From NCBI GenBank assembly GCA_903813345.2, contig CAIIXF020000010.1, positions 6,253,169 through 6,317,168 of the forward strand: DNA of 64,000 nucleotides, given 5' to 3'. The position numbers and the translations under genes are program-made. Below the pieces are notes generated by a model. The model did no database searches. It saw nothing but the letters and a program-made list of their open reading frames with translations, and was not told where the DNA came from. Source of the DNA: Owenia fusiformis (Eukaryota; Annelida; Polychaeta; Sabellida; Oweniidae). Positions 24,467 through 37,181 of the stretch are shown here, one piece after another (within the stretch, counting starts at the first letter, position 1; every line of letters begins with the position of its first letter).

Positions 24467-26605
24467 ATAAAGGAAGAGGTGAGATAATTAGCAAAAACCC
24501 CCATGGTCAAAATGAATCATTCTTAGGTGAAACATGAAAAATAGAATGTCATATAGTTCTTTGGAAATATTAAAGTGCTTTGGCTCATATAGGCTGAGCT
24601 CGGGGTAATTTAGTTCAGTAAGGTTGTTGACTTACATGGGACTGTGCAGTGTGCACCATTGACTTAACATGGGTATATCAGCATATCCCAATAGAGGCCA
24701 TTGGTTTCCATTGATTATCGCAAAATAGCAAAAATACACCTGGCCTGAATCGATTGCAAACTTAATAACTTCATAATATGACACAATTGGTTTAGCTCAT
24801 CAAATTTGCAAATCGATTAAGGTCGTACTTTGATTTAAAAGATTGTACATTTTTTCATCATTTTCCCCTACAAAAGGGCTATAGAAAAATGCTCCAAAAA
24901 CAACTTTTACACTTATCAAATATCATACAACTTTGTGACCAATTACATTTCATTATTTAGTAACAACAACCCTTGTATTTGGGTAAGATGTAGGGATGTG
25001 TAGGATGAAAATGGATTTTGATAGACACAAAAATACTTCCTGGTTTTGAATCTATGCCTCTACACTTCGAGTTCGAGTTCCAATCGAAATGTGTACTCCA
25101 AACATAAAAAAACATAAATACCTCATCATAATATTTGAAAAACAGCTGACTACATTCAGTTTTTGAATGATGGCCCTAATAAGTGGTATATACATCAATA
25201 CAGTGCTGATTATAGGTCAACAAGATACTAGTGTGCATATAAAGGTAAGCATAAAAACAGTGTACTCATATTGAAAAATCGGATGAATTAATTTTTTCAT
25301 CGGGAAATCATAATGGAGAGTGCAGTACTTCGACCTTTTAGATAAAGAATAAGTCACTTTTAAACACATTCATCTATTTTCTATATTCTGTCTATATATT
25401 CCTATGTAGTAAGTGAAGCCTGGGACAATGGATACATTGCATGTTAACATAATGAGTAGGCACGCTTTTTTCATTTTTACAGGAAAAGATGCTTTCATCT
25501 TAATAACTCCTGTCATTCTTAGGGGCCAAAATGATATATATTTTTCATAAATTACGAATACTCCAGACATTTTCAAACCTAATCTCATTAATAAAGGCAA
25601 AGGAACATATGTTATTTATGTGAAAAATATATGATAAGAATGTGTCAGTCTTATTTCAAAATGGAAGGTGTAGGCGTCACCCAACAAAGTCAACATTTTG
25701 TATACCAGAAAGGACATAGTGCATGCTCCATTATGATTTCCCCATGATTTCCCCGTGAAAAAATTAATTCATCTGATTTTTCAAAACAAATATACTGCTT
25801 TTATTATTATATTTATTTGTACACTAGTGTCTTGTTGACCTATATCCACCACTGTAATTGATTTTTCGGTTCATTATACATTTATTTAAATCATGTTGCA
25901 GTCAAAAGAGTTACACAGGTCGCTGCCTAGCGCAATGTGATTGATGAATGCGCAACTCATTAGGGTCAATATTCAATCATGAAGTGTAGAGGCGTAAATG
26001 CTAAAACAGCTGAACATTTTTTGCCTGTCAAAATCCATTTGCATCCTACGCATCCCTACATCTTATCCATAATCATAAATTAATGAAATATAATAGTATA
26101 ATCTTTGAATTTAAAAATTTGTATGACATTTGATAAGTGTTAAAGTTGCCTTTGGAGCATTTTTCTATTTAGCCAAAATATGAAAAATATGTATAATCTT
26201 TTGATTTAAAGTATGACCTGAATCGATTGTAAACTTTATTATTTGAACATTTGATGAGCTATACCATTTGTGTCATATTGTGAAATTAGTTAATTTGCAA
26301 TCGATTTAGGTCATTACGTATTGTTGGTGTTTTTGTGATTATCAATGGAATCCAATGGCCTCTATTGGGATTTGATGATATCCCCATGTTAAGTCAATGG
26401 AACACATCCCATGTCAACTCAATACACCCCTGCTGAACTTGATTACCCCAACCTCAGCCCATGTGGGTCCAAACGCTTAAATATTTTCCAAAGTATTACG
26501 TATGTGACATTGTATTCTTCATGTTACACCTAAAAATGATTCATTCTGACCATGGGGATATTTGCCAATAATTGCACTAAGTCCTTTGTAACCTCACATG
26601 CTACA
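24467..26605. repeat. Large imperfect inverted repeat (~2.1 kb foldback)
   Basis: The left arm (about 24467-25360) and right arm (about 25700-26605) are complementary at roughly four in five positions. Anchors are CCCCATGGTCA.AATGAATCATT near 24502 against AATGATTCATTCTGACCATGGGG near 26535, and CCAATAGAGGCCATTGG near 24688 against CCAATGGCCTCTATTGGGAT near 26352. TTAATTTTTTCATCGGGAAATCAT near 25288 pairs with the right arm near 25735. The left arm carries an insertion of the repeat also found at 22107-22190. The tips are worn and no target duplication could be read. There is no transposase frame. Confidence 0.8.
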
Positions 26606-29600
26606 CACTAGAGGAGTTTCTGAAATCTCTTCATGAGATTTTAAGAGATTTGCACTTTTAACTCTAATGAGTTACTTTTCTTTCTTTTTAATGGCGTGTT
26701 TTAATTCAGTGAAAAGTTTTCTCAAATAACAACTGTGATTGACACAGTTATGTCATTTAAATCACTTTCCACGACTTTTAAAAACTTGGGCCAGATCCCC
26801 ATTGATGCAATGCTAAAATTCTGTAAATCCTTGGTTTATTCTTGTCACAAATACTACCTTATTAAATTGGTTTAGCCTAATATACCTCAAATTTTTAATT
26901 ACCCTGGCCTTTCCTACAAATTCTTACATTCACTTATTACCAAATTAGGTCAAAATTAGCACTGTAATTTTAAGTGTAGGAACTGGGAACAAGCTAGATA
27001 TATGTGATATAGAGTAGACATGTAGGGAAAAAGTAGAAGTGGACTTTTTTAGAGAGTGAGAAAAGCACAAATGTGGAATGTGATATTTTTCATATATATG
27101 AAGTGAATTATGCATCATTTGAGATATGTGAAATGAAAGTTAACTAGAATATGAGATATTCTACAACAGTTATGAACTTATGTGATTGCATAGTGATAGT
27201 GAAACTTGTGAAAATTGTGACAATAGTGTCAACTTTTACTAACTGATTAAGAACTAATAATCGTTACGAAAAGTGAAACAAGTGTGTATATTAACGTGCT
27301 ATTGTTCTTACTGATGAGGACAATTATACGTATGATTAAAATCTGTGATGTGAATATGACATTATTGCAAGAGTCCAGGAGCTACTCGTACCGTAAGAAT
27401 TGTGTATCTGTAAAATGAACATTTGACGTAACTACAGACAAGACGTGTACATATTCGTTTATATATCGATAGTGTGAACCAGTGTGCAGGAGCTACAAAC
27501 TGCGAGTGTTTGTGCATCTATGACAATGTAACTATAACTATAATTGTGTACGTGCCAGATTATTATCGCTGATGCAGACCAGTGTGCAGAGTTATTAGAC
27601 TGCAGGTGTTTCGTACAATAACAACAGTGGATCTTCAAAATATGGTGATATAATTAAATTATCATAAAATTACATTTTATTGACGACAGCAGGCTTTACT
27701 AATGACAATAGTGAGCGGTTACAATTATATACAGTAGTGCAAATATACTTCTTGTTGAGTATATTAAAATTTAATTTGAAAACTATTGTTTATTGGAAGT
27801 GAGTTAAGTTAGTTTTTAGAAAAGTTAATTAGATTAGTGTTAAGATAAGGAAAGTTAAAGGTAGAATTTTATTTGGAAAATTCCATCGCAAACTGTAAAT
27901 TTGTAAATATGTTTATTAACTTTGAAATAGATTTTTAATTTTAATTCAAAAACAACCAAAGTTTTCATATTATTAACATCAGCTAAGGTATAAAGAACCC
28001 GACCCTGTGACAATTCTTTTGACAACCAAAAATTTCATGATTAATAACAATATGTACATTGACTGGGCCATCCCACAGTATGCCATTTGAGTTTCAGACA
28101 GATTCGACCTTTTTTCATAAATCATTTAATTAAGTGACTAAGGCAAGTTCATAACATGAGAGTCAATGGCAATCTGGTCCGAGCAAAATGAAGAATGATA
28201 AGGGTGACATCTATTATGTCAGCTTATTCAGCTTTATAGAAACTATACAATTGAATATGCTTGACTCTAAGGCTGAAAAACTAAGCGTATTTGGAAGATC
28301 TTAGTGAACACATTCACCTACTCAAATATTATCTATACAAGCGGTTTCCTACTATGCACTATCTGCTCTTTTATTAGAGCATCCTCCGAACGCAGGGGTC
28401 CAGACAGCATCCCCTCTATTCCTTCCTTCTTTCCATACCATGAATACCTAAGCTTGCCGAAGCCTCATCGTTGAGTTAATAGTTGGCACAAAAATATTTT
28501 TCGGTTTCTCCAATGTCAGTTATAGTCACGGAATAAAGTCTGGGTGCCAGGATAGACCACCTTGAACATCAAATCTTGATAATTAGCTAATATTCTCTAT
28601 ACACCAATCTAGTTCTCAATACGTTCTTGAAGATGTTGCCAAATGGGCTTGAACTCTAGGCGAACGGATTGTGCTTAGTTTAAACATTTTACGTTTTTAT
28701 TACGAACTTCATACACGTGCTTTGACTGGAAGGTACTCCAAAGCTTCGAGCCTGCTAAAATTCTCTGGCTGCCATCCCGTTCTGCAGTTAGACTGTATGT
28801 GACTGAGTGTTCCAGAATTTCTCCGGCTACCTGTTACAACTGATCACATTCGAGGATATCGCCAATGAAATTCTGGAGAAGCTAAATTTCAGTCATGCTC
28901 AAAAATAGAAAATTACCGTATTCTACCTGACCATCTAAATCTAATTGTTTTGAATCGATTGTCATGTCCATTAGTGTACCCTTGAAATATACCCAGATAG
29001 GGGTAGGCTGTGTGTACCAAGTAAAAAAACAACCATAAACCTTGACCTATAAAGACTCAATAATATCGATGTTGCATTTTTGGAGCCAATCCTCATTGAG
29101 CATAAATAAATAACCTGGGAGGGGAGTTAGGGACTCCTGTTGTGGACCCAGACAAAATTGAAGCTCAAGAAATGTTAGGGCCGAAAATCTGCTTCTCCCT
29201 ACATAAACTGGGCAATTTTGGTAACAGACTGGCCTTACTGGGAATTTTGGGGCGAATAATTATTTTCGTGAACGCGCGGAAATTTTTGGTCCCCTTCTCT
29301 TGACCCTCAGTCTGCTTTTAGCATATGACCCAGAGAGTGGACATGTATAATTGTATATGAATTATTTTTGTTAATAGCTTTTAGGGTGTCTACATTTGAT
29401 TTCTGTACTGCTTTAGCCTAGCGTATGAGAGGAAATAACGAAATGAAGTCGAGGTTGATCATAAATTCATATTCTTCACTTTTACTTCTAAGCCAGGTCT
29501 AATCAGGAGTGTAAATATCAAGGCAGATTGAAAGATGAGCTGTAGATCCGATTAATAAGATAGCCGTAAGGCTATATTTTAATCAATAATTAATAATTGG

Positions 29601-29954
29601 GAAAGAAGAATCATCAATCTCAAATTCATTCAATTTGATATGCAAATCAACATGATAAGGTAACTAGTCGAACAAGCAATAGGAAATGCTTGCTTGGTGC
29701 AATAATTGCCTTTAGATAGAGGTGTGTCAACGACGTGAGCAGATTTACAGATTTTAAACATTGGAAATGTGACATTTAAGAACGACCTTAGAGAATTTTT
29801 TAGCTTGGGTAATCAGCAGATAATACACTCCTGAGAAATCTGATATTTCAACCAAGCGAGGCAAAATCCAGTCTAATGTTCAATCTGCATAATGTTATAT
29901 GATATAATTTGTTTAGAAATGGTAATGTATGCATCCTTTACTCTTCTTTTTGAA
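26606..29954. other. Non-coding stretch, weak repeats only
   Basis: A direct pair, ACAACCAAAGTTTTCATATT at about 27952 and ACAACCAAAAATTTCATGAT at about 28021, is 69 bp apart. At 28380, CATCCTCCGAACGCAGGGG resembles the left end of the MITE at 19381 and may be a worn copy. No gene or RNA was recognised. Confidence 0.4.
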
Positions 29955-30066
29955 GAGCCACAGATTCGATACACGTCAAGAAGAAAGGTTTTTGTAAAGC
30001 CACACATTCGATACACGTCAAGAAGAAAGATTTTTGTAGAGCCACAGATTCGATACACGTCACGAA
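29955..30066. repeat. 42-bp minisatellite, about 2.7 copies
   Basis: The unit starts GAGCCACAGATTCGATACAC and continues GTCAAGAAGAAAG.TTTTTGTA. Its copies start at about 29955, 29997 and 30039. The period is a multiple of three, so long frames stay open on both strands (a 14-residue IRYTSRRK-type repeat on plus, DVYRICGS-type on minus). No start context, splice sites or domain support a protein. Confidence 0.9.
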
Positions 30067-32126
30067 AAACACGTGAAATGACTTTTGAGGTAGGCATGGC
30101 AAAATTGATCTAAAAATAATTATTCCTCCATCGAAAATACCATGGTCTTTCGGACCGCTCAACTTCAAAGGGTAGATGGTCATAACCAGACAATTACTTT
30201 AACTTCAGTCCTATGGGAAATAGTCCTACAAATAACGCAATCGAAGAAGGAATTTACATTCAATTCGTGAATCCTAAGATGAAGAACTATAATTCCTTTT
30301 ACTGTCGCCGTCTATTAAAACTTGAGGGACTGAGTGTATTGCCCATGAGACCCACCCATCGGACCATTTTACCAAGAGAATATGGTCTGTAAATATGGTC
30401 CTTCAGAGCTACATTTCATTTACACCAGCATTTGAAATAAGAGCCTTTCAAATTACAATTTACCTTAAAGGTGTACGTCCTTGTATCAGCAATGGAAAGT
30501 TCGTCATCAGATACATCAGGATACGGAGAGTCCATACTCAGTTGATGCAGCGCCATCTTACGGAATATTTAAATCAAGATATCACTGTCACAATTATTCA
30601 CTCACAATTACTAAGTTCCTTGGAAGCATCGGTGTCATTAAATCTCTCGCAATTGTCAGTATGTATGTGTACCTTTTTCTCTCCTTTGTAGACTCATTAA
30701 TGAAAAGGTTGAACATCAATTCCTGTGTGATTTGTTACTACGTGCTTAACTGCCTTTTATCAGAATATTTTTCTCTTTTATGTTTTTGTCGAGGCATTCA
30801 ATAACCATAATTTTGTCATCATTGCAACGGTATCGTAATGCATTTCCAGTTTGGAGCCCTATTATCAAATTGGGGACGTATTGTTTACTCTAACAGGTTA
30901 TTGTATTTAGCTAGTATGTTGTAATTATGGTGAATTGTCTCTTTTAAACAAATCAGAAGAAACACATTTTATTTGTATATCGAACGAGAAATGCGAGATA
31001 TATAGAAATGCAATATGCCTAGCCTTACGAAGTTCCTCGTTCATTTGGTCCGTCAAATTCCAAGTGAGACATCTTGTCATAAATTGTGATCACAGATCCT
31101 TTTGGTGTACAGTCTGGCGATCGAATCACTCAAACCTCGTTCCCTCCAACGGTTGCTGATGTTTGAAATTATTTATCACCTCCTCCAAAAAGCTTTTCTA
31201 AAATCATCCACTTGATATTTCCTTATGTAACCATTAACCCTAAATATCATCATTTTGTATACATGAAAGGCAACTCAAGTAGGCAATGATTTAGTTGTTC
31301 AGGAGCCTATCATCTGTTCTGAGACAGAAATATTGATATAATCCGTCTGACTTTTATCTCTGGTTTTTACGCCAAATGCAATCCCAACAATTTCAATTTG
31401 ATTTTCTTAATTAATGAATATTTATCCAGTTATAAATTTATGAAGCATGACAAGACAGACATAAAGATTCGTCTTCGTCTGGAAAAATAGACTTGTCTAC
31501 GTCACTATTTATAATGATTATTTGATCGTTGAAATATAAATCTCGTTACAACCATAATACGTTATGACAGGACACGATAAATTATCCTTATCTCCTCCCA
31601 TAAGCGTTGCTAACGTCAAAAATGTGGGCCCAAATTGATTTTTCAAAGACGAGGTGAGACTAGACGAACATATGGTCACGGTGTGATTTGCTTGATTGGT
31701 CTTTATCAGGATACAAAAAAAACAAATTAATTCATAAGCTATGGATATTCAAAGAAGATTTAAGATTACAGGGAGGTCCAAAAATAGAACTATTTAAAAC
31801 GATGTATAATATTTCTGGACTAGTGTATTAGATAAGCAATATTTCATATATGACCACTGTTTTCCTGAATAACAAGTTCAAACTCATGTCTCAGTTAAGA
31901 AATAATTTTCTACATACCATGAACAAAGGTTCCACAATTTTGGCTCACTTTGTATATTTGTTGTATCTATATACTTCTATTCAGTATTTGATAGATCAAG
32001 TTAATAATGTGTTCTGTTAATATCCAATGTACGTATTTGTTAATAATTCAAATTAAAATCAGTATGATTATATGCTGTTCTGAGGCTTTTAAATAGATTT
32101 TTATTGGGTTTATTAAACGCAGTTCA
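30067..32126. other. Non-coding stretch, nothing firm
   Basis: Short overlapping plus-strand frames at 30395-30804 were inspected and show no recognised domain or splice pattern. No repeat copy was noticed. Confidence 0.4.
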
Positions 32127-32955
32127 TTTTTTTTTTTATAATTTTTTTATTTCAAAGAATAAGCATGTCAAAGCAATTGCAAAAAACAATTACAGTACAG
32201 TTACATGGTAAACCTACATTTAACAATTTTACAATACAGTACAGTGGTTAAATATTTCGTCTTAAGAGACGTTATACCATTGGCATTTTTTTTATTTAAA
32301 GGAAAAAATCATCAGTTTCATTTGTTTAATTTTGTTTCCATGATTTTCCACTTATCGCCTCTGCCAACCCGTTTGTCCATAATAAAATATTCCTTCACAT
32401 TACTTATAAAACCTTTAAGTGTTGGTTTTAGCATAGAATATTTGCACAAATAAACATACCTTTTAAAAATACATAGCATATTATTTAAGATGATTGTCTT
32501 CTCATTTATACTCTCAGGTCCTATCAATACATTTAGTTTAGTGCATAGCAATGTGAGCTCTAAAGGAAGCCATTGTTTAATGTCATTTAATACGGCACTT
32601 ACAATAGTACATTCATACAGAAGATGGCAAATCGTTTCAGGATTTGCTTTACAAAAAGTGCAAATGTTTGACTCTACGAGTCCACACATTTTTAGGTATG
32701 TATTAGTTGCTATAAATCTGTGAAGGACTTTATAAATGAAGGATGATAACTTAGGTTCATAGTTACTCAGTTTGTTAAGTTTATTTATCTTCTTCCAATC
32801 ATTTTGATTGAGTGACATTAATTGTAAATTAGAAAAAAAACTAAGACGGTGAATTGGTGGGTGGACATAAAAATATTGGAACATTTTTAATTGTTTATCA
32901 ATTCGGTATTTTCCCCGTACCCCTCTTTGCCTACATGATTTTTTTATATTCCAGC
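32127..32955 (-). mobile_element. 3' end of a non-LTR retrotransposon (LINE), 5'-truncated
   Basis: On the minus strand an open frame runs from about 32950 to the stop near 32318. It contains RGKYRIDKQL, then a CCHC zinc-binding motif CTFCKANPETICHLLYEC (C-x2-C-x7-H-x4-C) about 80 residues after the ATG at 32884. This is the C-terminal region that follows reverse transcriptase in many LINEs. A poly(A) tail, seen as a T-run on the plus strand from 32127, marks the 3' end. The endonuclease and reverse transcriptase domains are absent, which is usual for a truncated insertion. The right edge meets sequence that recurs at 33127 (GAAACGTCGAAGTTACCC), so the insertion appears to lie in the repeat cluster next door. 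The clade is not settled. Confidence 0.82.
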
Positions 32956-32956
32956 T

Positions 32957-33620
32957 TATGAAACGTCGAAGTTACCCATTTTTATGTGAAAAACAATTTT
33001 AATGCAAATGTCCACACATTATCGGCGGTTTCATTTCGTGTAGAAACAACCTTGTAATACTCTTATGAAGGTCCACACATTATCGGCGGTTTCATTTCGT
33101 GTAGAAACAACCTTGTAATACTCTTATGAAACGTCGAAGTTACCCATTTTTGATAAATTATCAAAGAAGATTGTGTGAAAAACATTTTTAATGCAAAGAT
33201 CTTCACATCTTATTGGCGGTTTCATTTTGAGTAGAAACAAACTTGTAATTGTATTGTAACATTCTGATACTCATAGCATCTCTCTCTGTTGCATCGCAGA
33301 TGCCCGGTCTCTCCCGAAGGATAGAGATGGAGAGGGCATGGGCGTGGCTTACCACGATGGTATTGTACTGTATCCTTTATTACCACTTATTTCTATGTGA
33401 GTACATTACAATTTTCAACGTTTTGGTAAAAACATATTTACATCAAAAGATTGCGTTTCTTATACATAGAGTAAATTGCCTTGACCTTTAAAATCACATG
33501 AAAATCATCATCCTCTTTAAAAATCTGGAGTACATTTTAATGCAAAGGTTCACACATCTTATCGGCGGTTTCATTTCGTGTAGAAACAAACGTGAAATAC
33601 TCTATTAGTAACGGTGAAAA
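32957..33620. repeat. Cluster of repeated units with ATCGGCGGTTTCATTTCGTG
   Basis: Four units contain CACA..TTAT.GGCGGTTTCATTT followed by GTAGAAACAA (about 33010, 33070, 33200, 33550). Two are a near-identical direct duplication of about 63 bp. GAAACGTCGAAGTTACCCAT occurs twice (32958, 33128), and TTTTAATGCAAA precedes several units. This is the remains of a tandemly expanded dispersed repeat. No gene is called in it. Confidence 0.8.
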
Positions 33621-33631
33621 AAATATTATAA

Positions 33632-34141
33632 TGGAGAGGTTAAGCTAACGATGTTTTTCACAACGTAACCGTGAACTCAAAGTACAAAAATTAACAAAGG
33701 AATGTATCGAGCGCTCATAGTTTATGCGCGCTTAGTCTACTTCAGATACTCTTTCAGCTTCAGAGTTTCGGGTTTAGAACGGGAGATTTGAATATTTGAC
33801 GTTGGGTCAACGGGAACCATTTTACTCGTGTCTATTGAACACTATGCTGTCAATTTTGATTTCGATGCACAGTTGAATTCTTGCTGAACACGATGATGTA
33901 TGTCATGCATGATTTAGCGCCAAAAATCTTACGAAACGAGCTCGTTTAAAAGATGTATTAGAAAACCAGCTATAAAACCGCATCAATGACATACTATAGA
34001 ATCATTACACGCTATGGTGTAGTCTAAACAAACACTGGATTTGAACGGCTATTTATATGAGAAGACTACATGAATTTGTATATGGTCGAGTGATACGTAC
34101 AGGTTCAGTTTCGATTATATATGCAAAGCTTAACCTCTCCA
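33632..34141. mobile_element. Candidate DNA element with 15-bp perfect TIR
   Basis: TGGAGAGGTTAAGCT at 33632 is mirrored exactly by AGCTTAACCTCTCCA ending at 34141, a unit of 510 bp. The inner sequence is not inverted. No target-site duplication is visible, so the call rests on the termini alone. Confidence 0.5.
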
Positions 34142-37100
34142 GTGTCTATAAATCAACGCAAAAAATAGGTTTGTTAAAAATGATTGGGTGATATTGCACT
34201 ACTTAACATGTATTCAATGTACCAACGGAATAATATGAGCCAAATATATTCTGAAATGAAACAAATTTTGTTAAGGTTGCTTGCTAGATATGAAAGTACC
34301 TTCTTACTGAACTTACAAGGACATACGTCTTTGTTATCTATGGTCTCAATAATAACTTGCCTGCAGATGACGTTTCTGTATTACTTTGGATGTCTGTTTC
34401 TGAAACTCATCAAGTAGATTAGATTTCCTAATGCTAAAACCTGTTGATGCATTAGCTCTTTTTGTCGCTAAGTACATGATTGTATTTGATGCCTCGTCGT
34501 TAACGCAAATAGGGGATTACGTTATCGCCATAGTTTGACGAAGGTTTGCAAATTAACCCGGACAACGCTCTACATGCATCGCCTGCGACAATTGAAGGAG
34601 ACCCAAGAGACATTATTAGAATGCTTGTTATGAGACAACATTGCATCAAAACGAACGAAACTGCCTATTACAAATCAGGCGTCGAAACTAGCTGTCTGCC
34701 CGTCGCATTTAAACTTTATCTACTTGTCTGATCTGTTACTCGTTCGCCCATAAAAGAGTTTTTAGAGTCCACAGATTACACTATAGTCTGAATAGAAAAA
34801 TGTTTCGAGGAAAAAGAAATGGCATTCATCTTTAAACGAACCGAACAAATATTTGATTGTCACGTAATTCTCAAATTAGTTGAATAATTATCACTCTGCT
34901 GTATTCCATTTGATATCTAAATTTGTAAACAGCGTTGCCTTGAAGCCACAAAATGGATGCTTTCCAAATTGAAATTAAATTTAAAAAAATAGTACCATAA
35001 GCACATGGTATACCCGTACTTTGCTATCCGATGTAATCCCAATACAAGTGACAACCATCTTGAATTTTTGCAAGAATTCTTTGTCCACAGTCTGTACTCT
35101 CTCTCAAGCATTAGACGGACTTTGATAAATCAGAATGGGTGTTCAGACAACAGATCATTTATTAGTTGCTTTGTCCTCTACACGAGTTTGTTTCGTGTTA
35201 AATTCCATTGACGTAATTGCTTAAAATGAGTGATGGTGTTCTTGTATTAGATCAGTCCCTTGGGAACGTCACCTCATAGATGAAGATTATTAAGCCAAGT
35301 TAGAAATTACCCTATATAAAAGATTTGCCACGTAATTTAGTTTGCATCAACTCTTTCTGCAACCTTCGTTTCAAATTCGTCATATTTATTTATGTAAGTA
35401 GACGAAGCACATGTAAAATCAAAATGAAGAAAAAGTGTCTCCTTGCAATATTATGCTGTGATAATGATAACACAGCATGAATATACTTCGCCTTGAGGCA
35501 GAGTCTAGTCCTTTTATAAGCTCTCTTCTGGAGGAAGCAAATAGATTTCTGAGTGTGGAAAACGTAATTCTTTTCAAAAATCATTCTAATCCTTTCTTTA
35601 CCAACCTTATTTTTTCTGATAAACAAGATTGATATAAATAAGTTCAGGATAAATTATGAGTATTGGGTTTTAGGAGGAATAATAGCCGGGCCGCTATGCC
35701 GAAGCTTTGAATTCTCCTAAGACCCAGTACGAATGGTTTATCTAACTTAAACCCCACACAGACTCTTATAAAAGCTAAATGGCACATGATTCATTTTAAG
35801 GAAAATTTAATTTCTTTAATTTGTATAGACTATGACGTGAAAGTGTTGAGAAATGAGTGGGTGTAATTAGTTCAGCTTCAATGCACTGGGTGTAACAGTT
35901 TAGACCATTTGGAATGCAAGACAAATTCATTTTTCACAGCGCTTTAATAAAAAAAACTGTTTCGTCAGTAATCAAGATCATCTGTCATGGAGAAAGGGAA
36001 AAAATTTCACCGATGACAAGATGAAAAGAGCAATAACAGCAGACTGCGATCGATAAATTACTGACGACAAGCCGACTGATTTATGTTCATTGTGTATAAT
36101 CCCGCCGGGTATTACATTTTCAACCTGATTTATGTTGTATTTCCGCAATTTTAAATTACTGAAATTTATTCATAAACAAAATAAATTAATAAAATCTACC
36201 ATGTCGGCATGGGTGTTTAAATCAGTGAAATCATGTTTAAGTATACAAGCCCAAAAACCAAACCAAAGAGATTTTAGTTTTCAAGATGGCCGTCAAAACA
36301 GCCCATAACATTACTACATTTGATATAAGTTCTGTACAATGGTTTTCTTGGAAAATCATGCCACATTCTATCTATCATGCATATTCTACACTATGTATGA
36401 CATAAAGTTAGCATTTTCTCCTAAAGCAAGCTGTTAAAGTGGCCATTTTGATTGAAACTAGCAAAGGTCAATATGACATTTTTATTTAACAATTTAATCT
36501 ATCACATACCTTGATATTGCATCAAAATAGCTCTAAACAATATCAAGTCAAATGTGTTTTATAGATATAAAAAAGCATCGACAAGTATTTCTTATCTCTT
36601 TGAAGGGTGTACGAAACTATCGCTCACTTACTGTACTCATAAGAAGGCAAAATAAATTTCCTGTAAAAGGAAAATCTTTCCTTCCGCCTATCATGAAAAT
36701 CATGTTTTTCGAGACAAGTCGATGTTTATTCAATACCCTAAAATCCCATGTGAGTAATACACGGATTTAGGATGGCATCAACACATTAGGAAATTAATTA
36801 CTACCCAGCCTCGGTGAGACGCGTAAATCCCTGGGCAATGCCGGAATGTCACAACACAAATGAAACACATATAAAAGTTGCCTTTAAAATTCTCTCGAGA
36901 ACTTTGAAGGTCGGAAACAGCATTAATCAAGTGACACACTCGACTTCTCACCGATGAAATATGATTCAGATTCATTAGATTTAACTCTTTACTTTTATAC
37001 CCTTTGTAAGTCTGAATATCCGCCACTTACGCAAATTTTGTACCGTTGGTAAGCTGAGACTCTAATATTTCATTCTCCTCCTAAATCGGCCTTGGAAGGT

Positions 37101-37181
37101 CCATTTTGAAATCTTCGAAGAAACAATCAAAATCGGGTTAAAATCACTGACATTTACTTACAACAGCAGAACGATAAAATG
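34142..37181. other. Non-coding stretch, nothing recognised
   Basis: AT-rich sequence with only short, non-coding frames. No repeat copy, RNA gene or exon was recognised. Confidence 0.45.

Noticed and set aside
26587-28012. Possible solo LTR (TGTAAC...GTGACA ends)
   Set aside because: No matching target-site duplication, no primer-binding site and no second copy in the window; TG...CA ends alone are too weak.
30395-30804. Overlapping plus-strand frames near the minisatellite
   Set aside because: No domain, no coding bias, and neither frame has a supported start or exon pattern.
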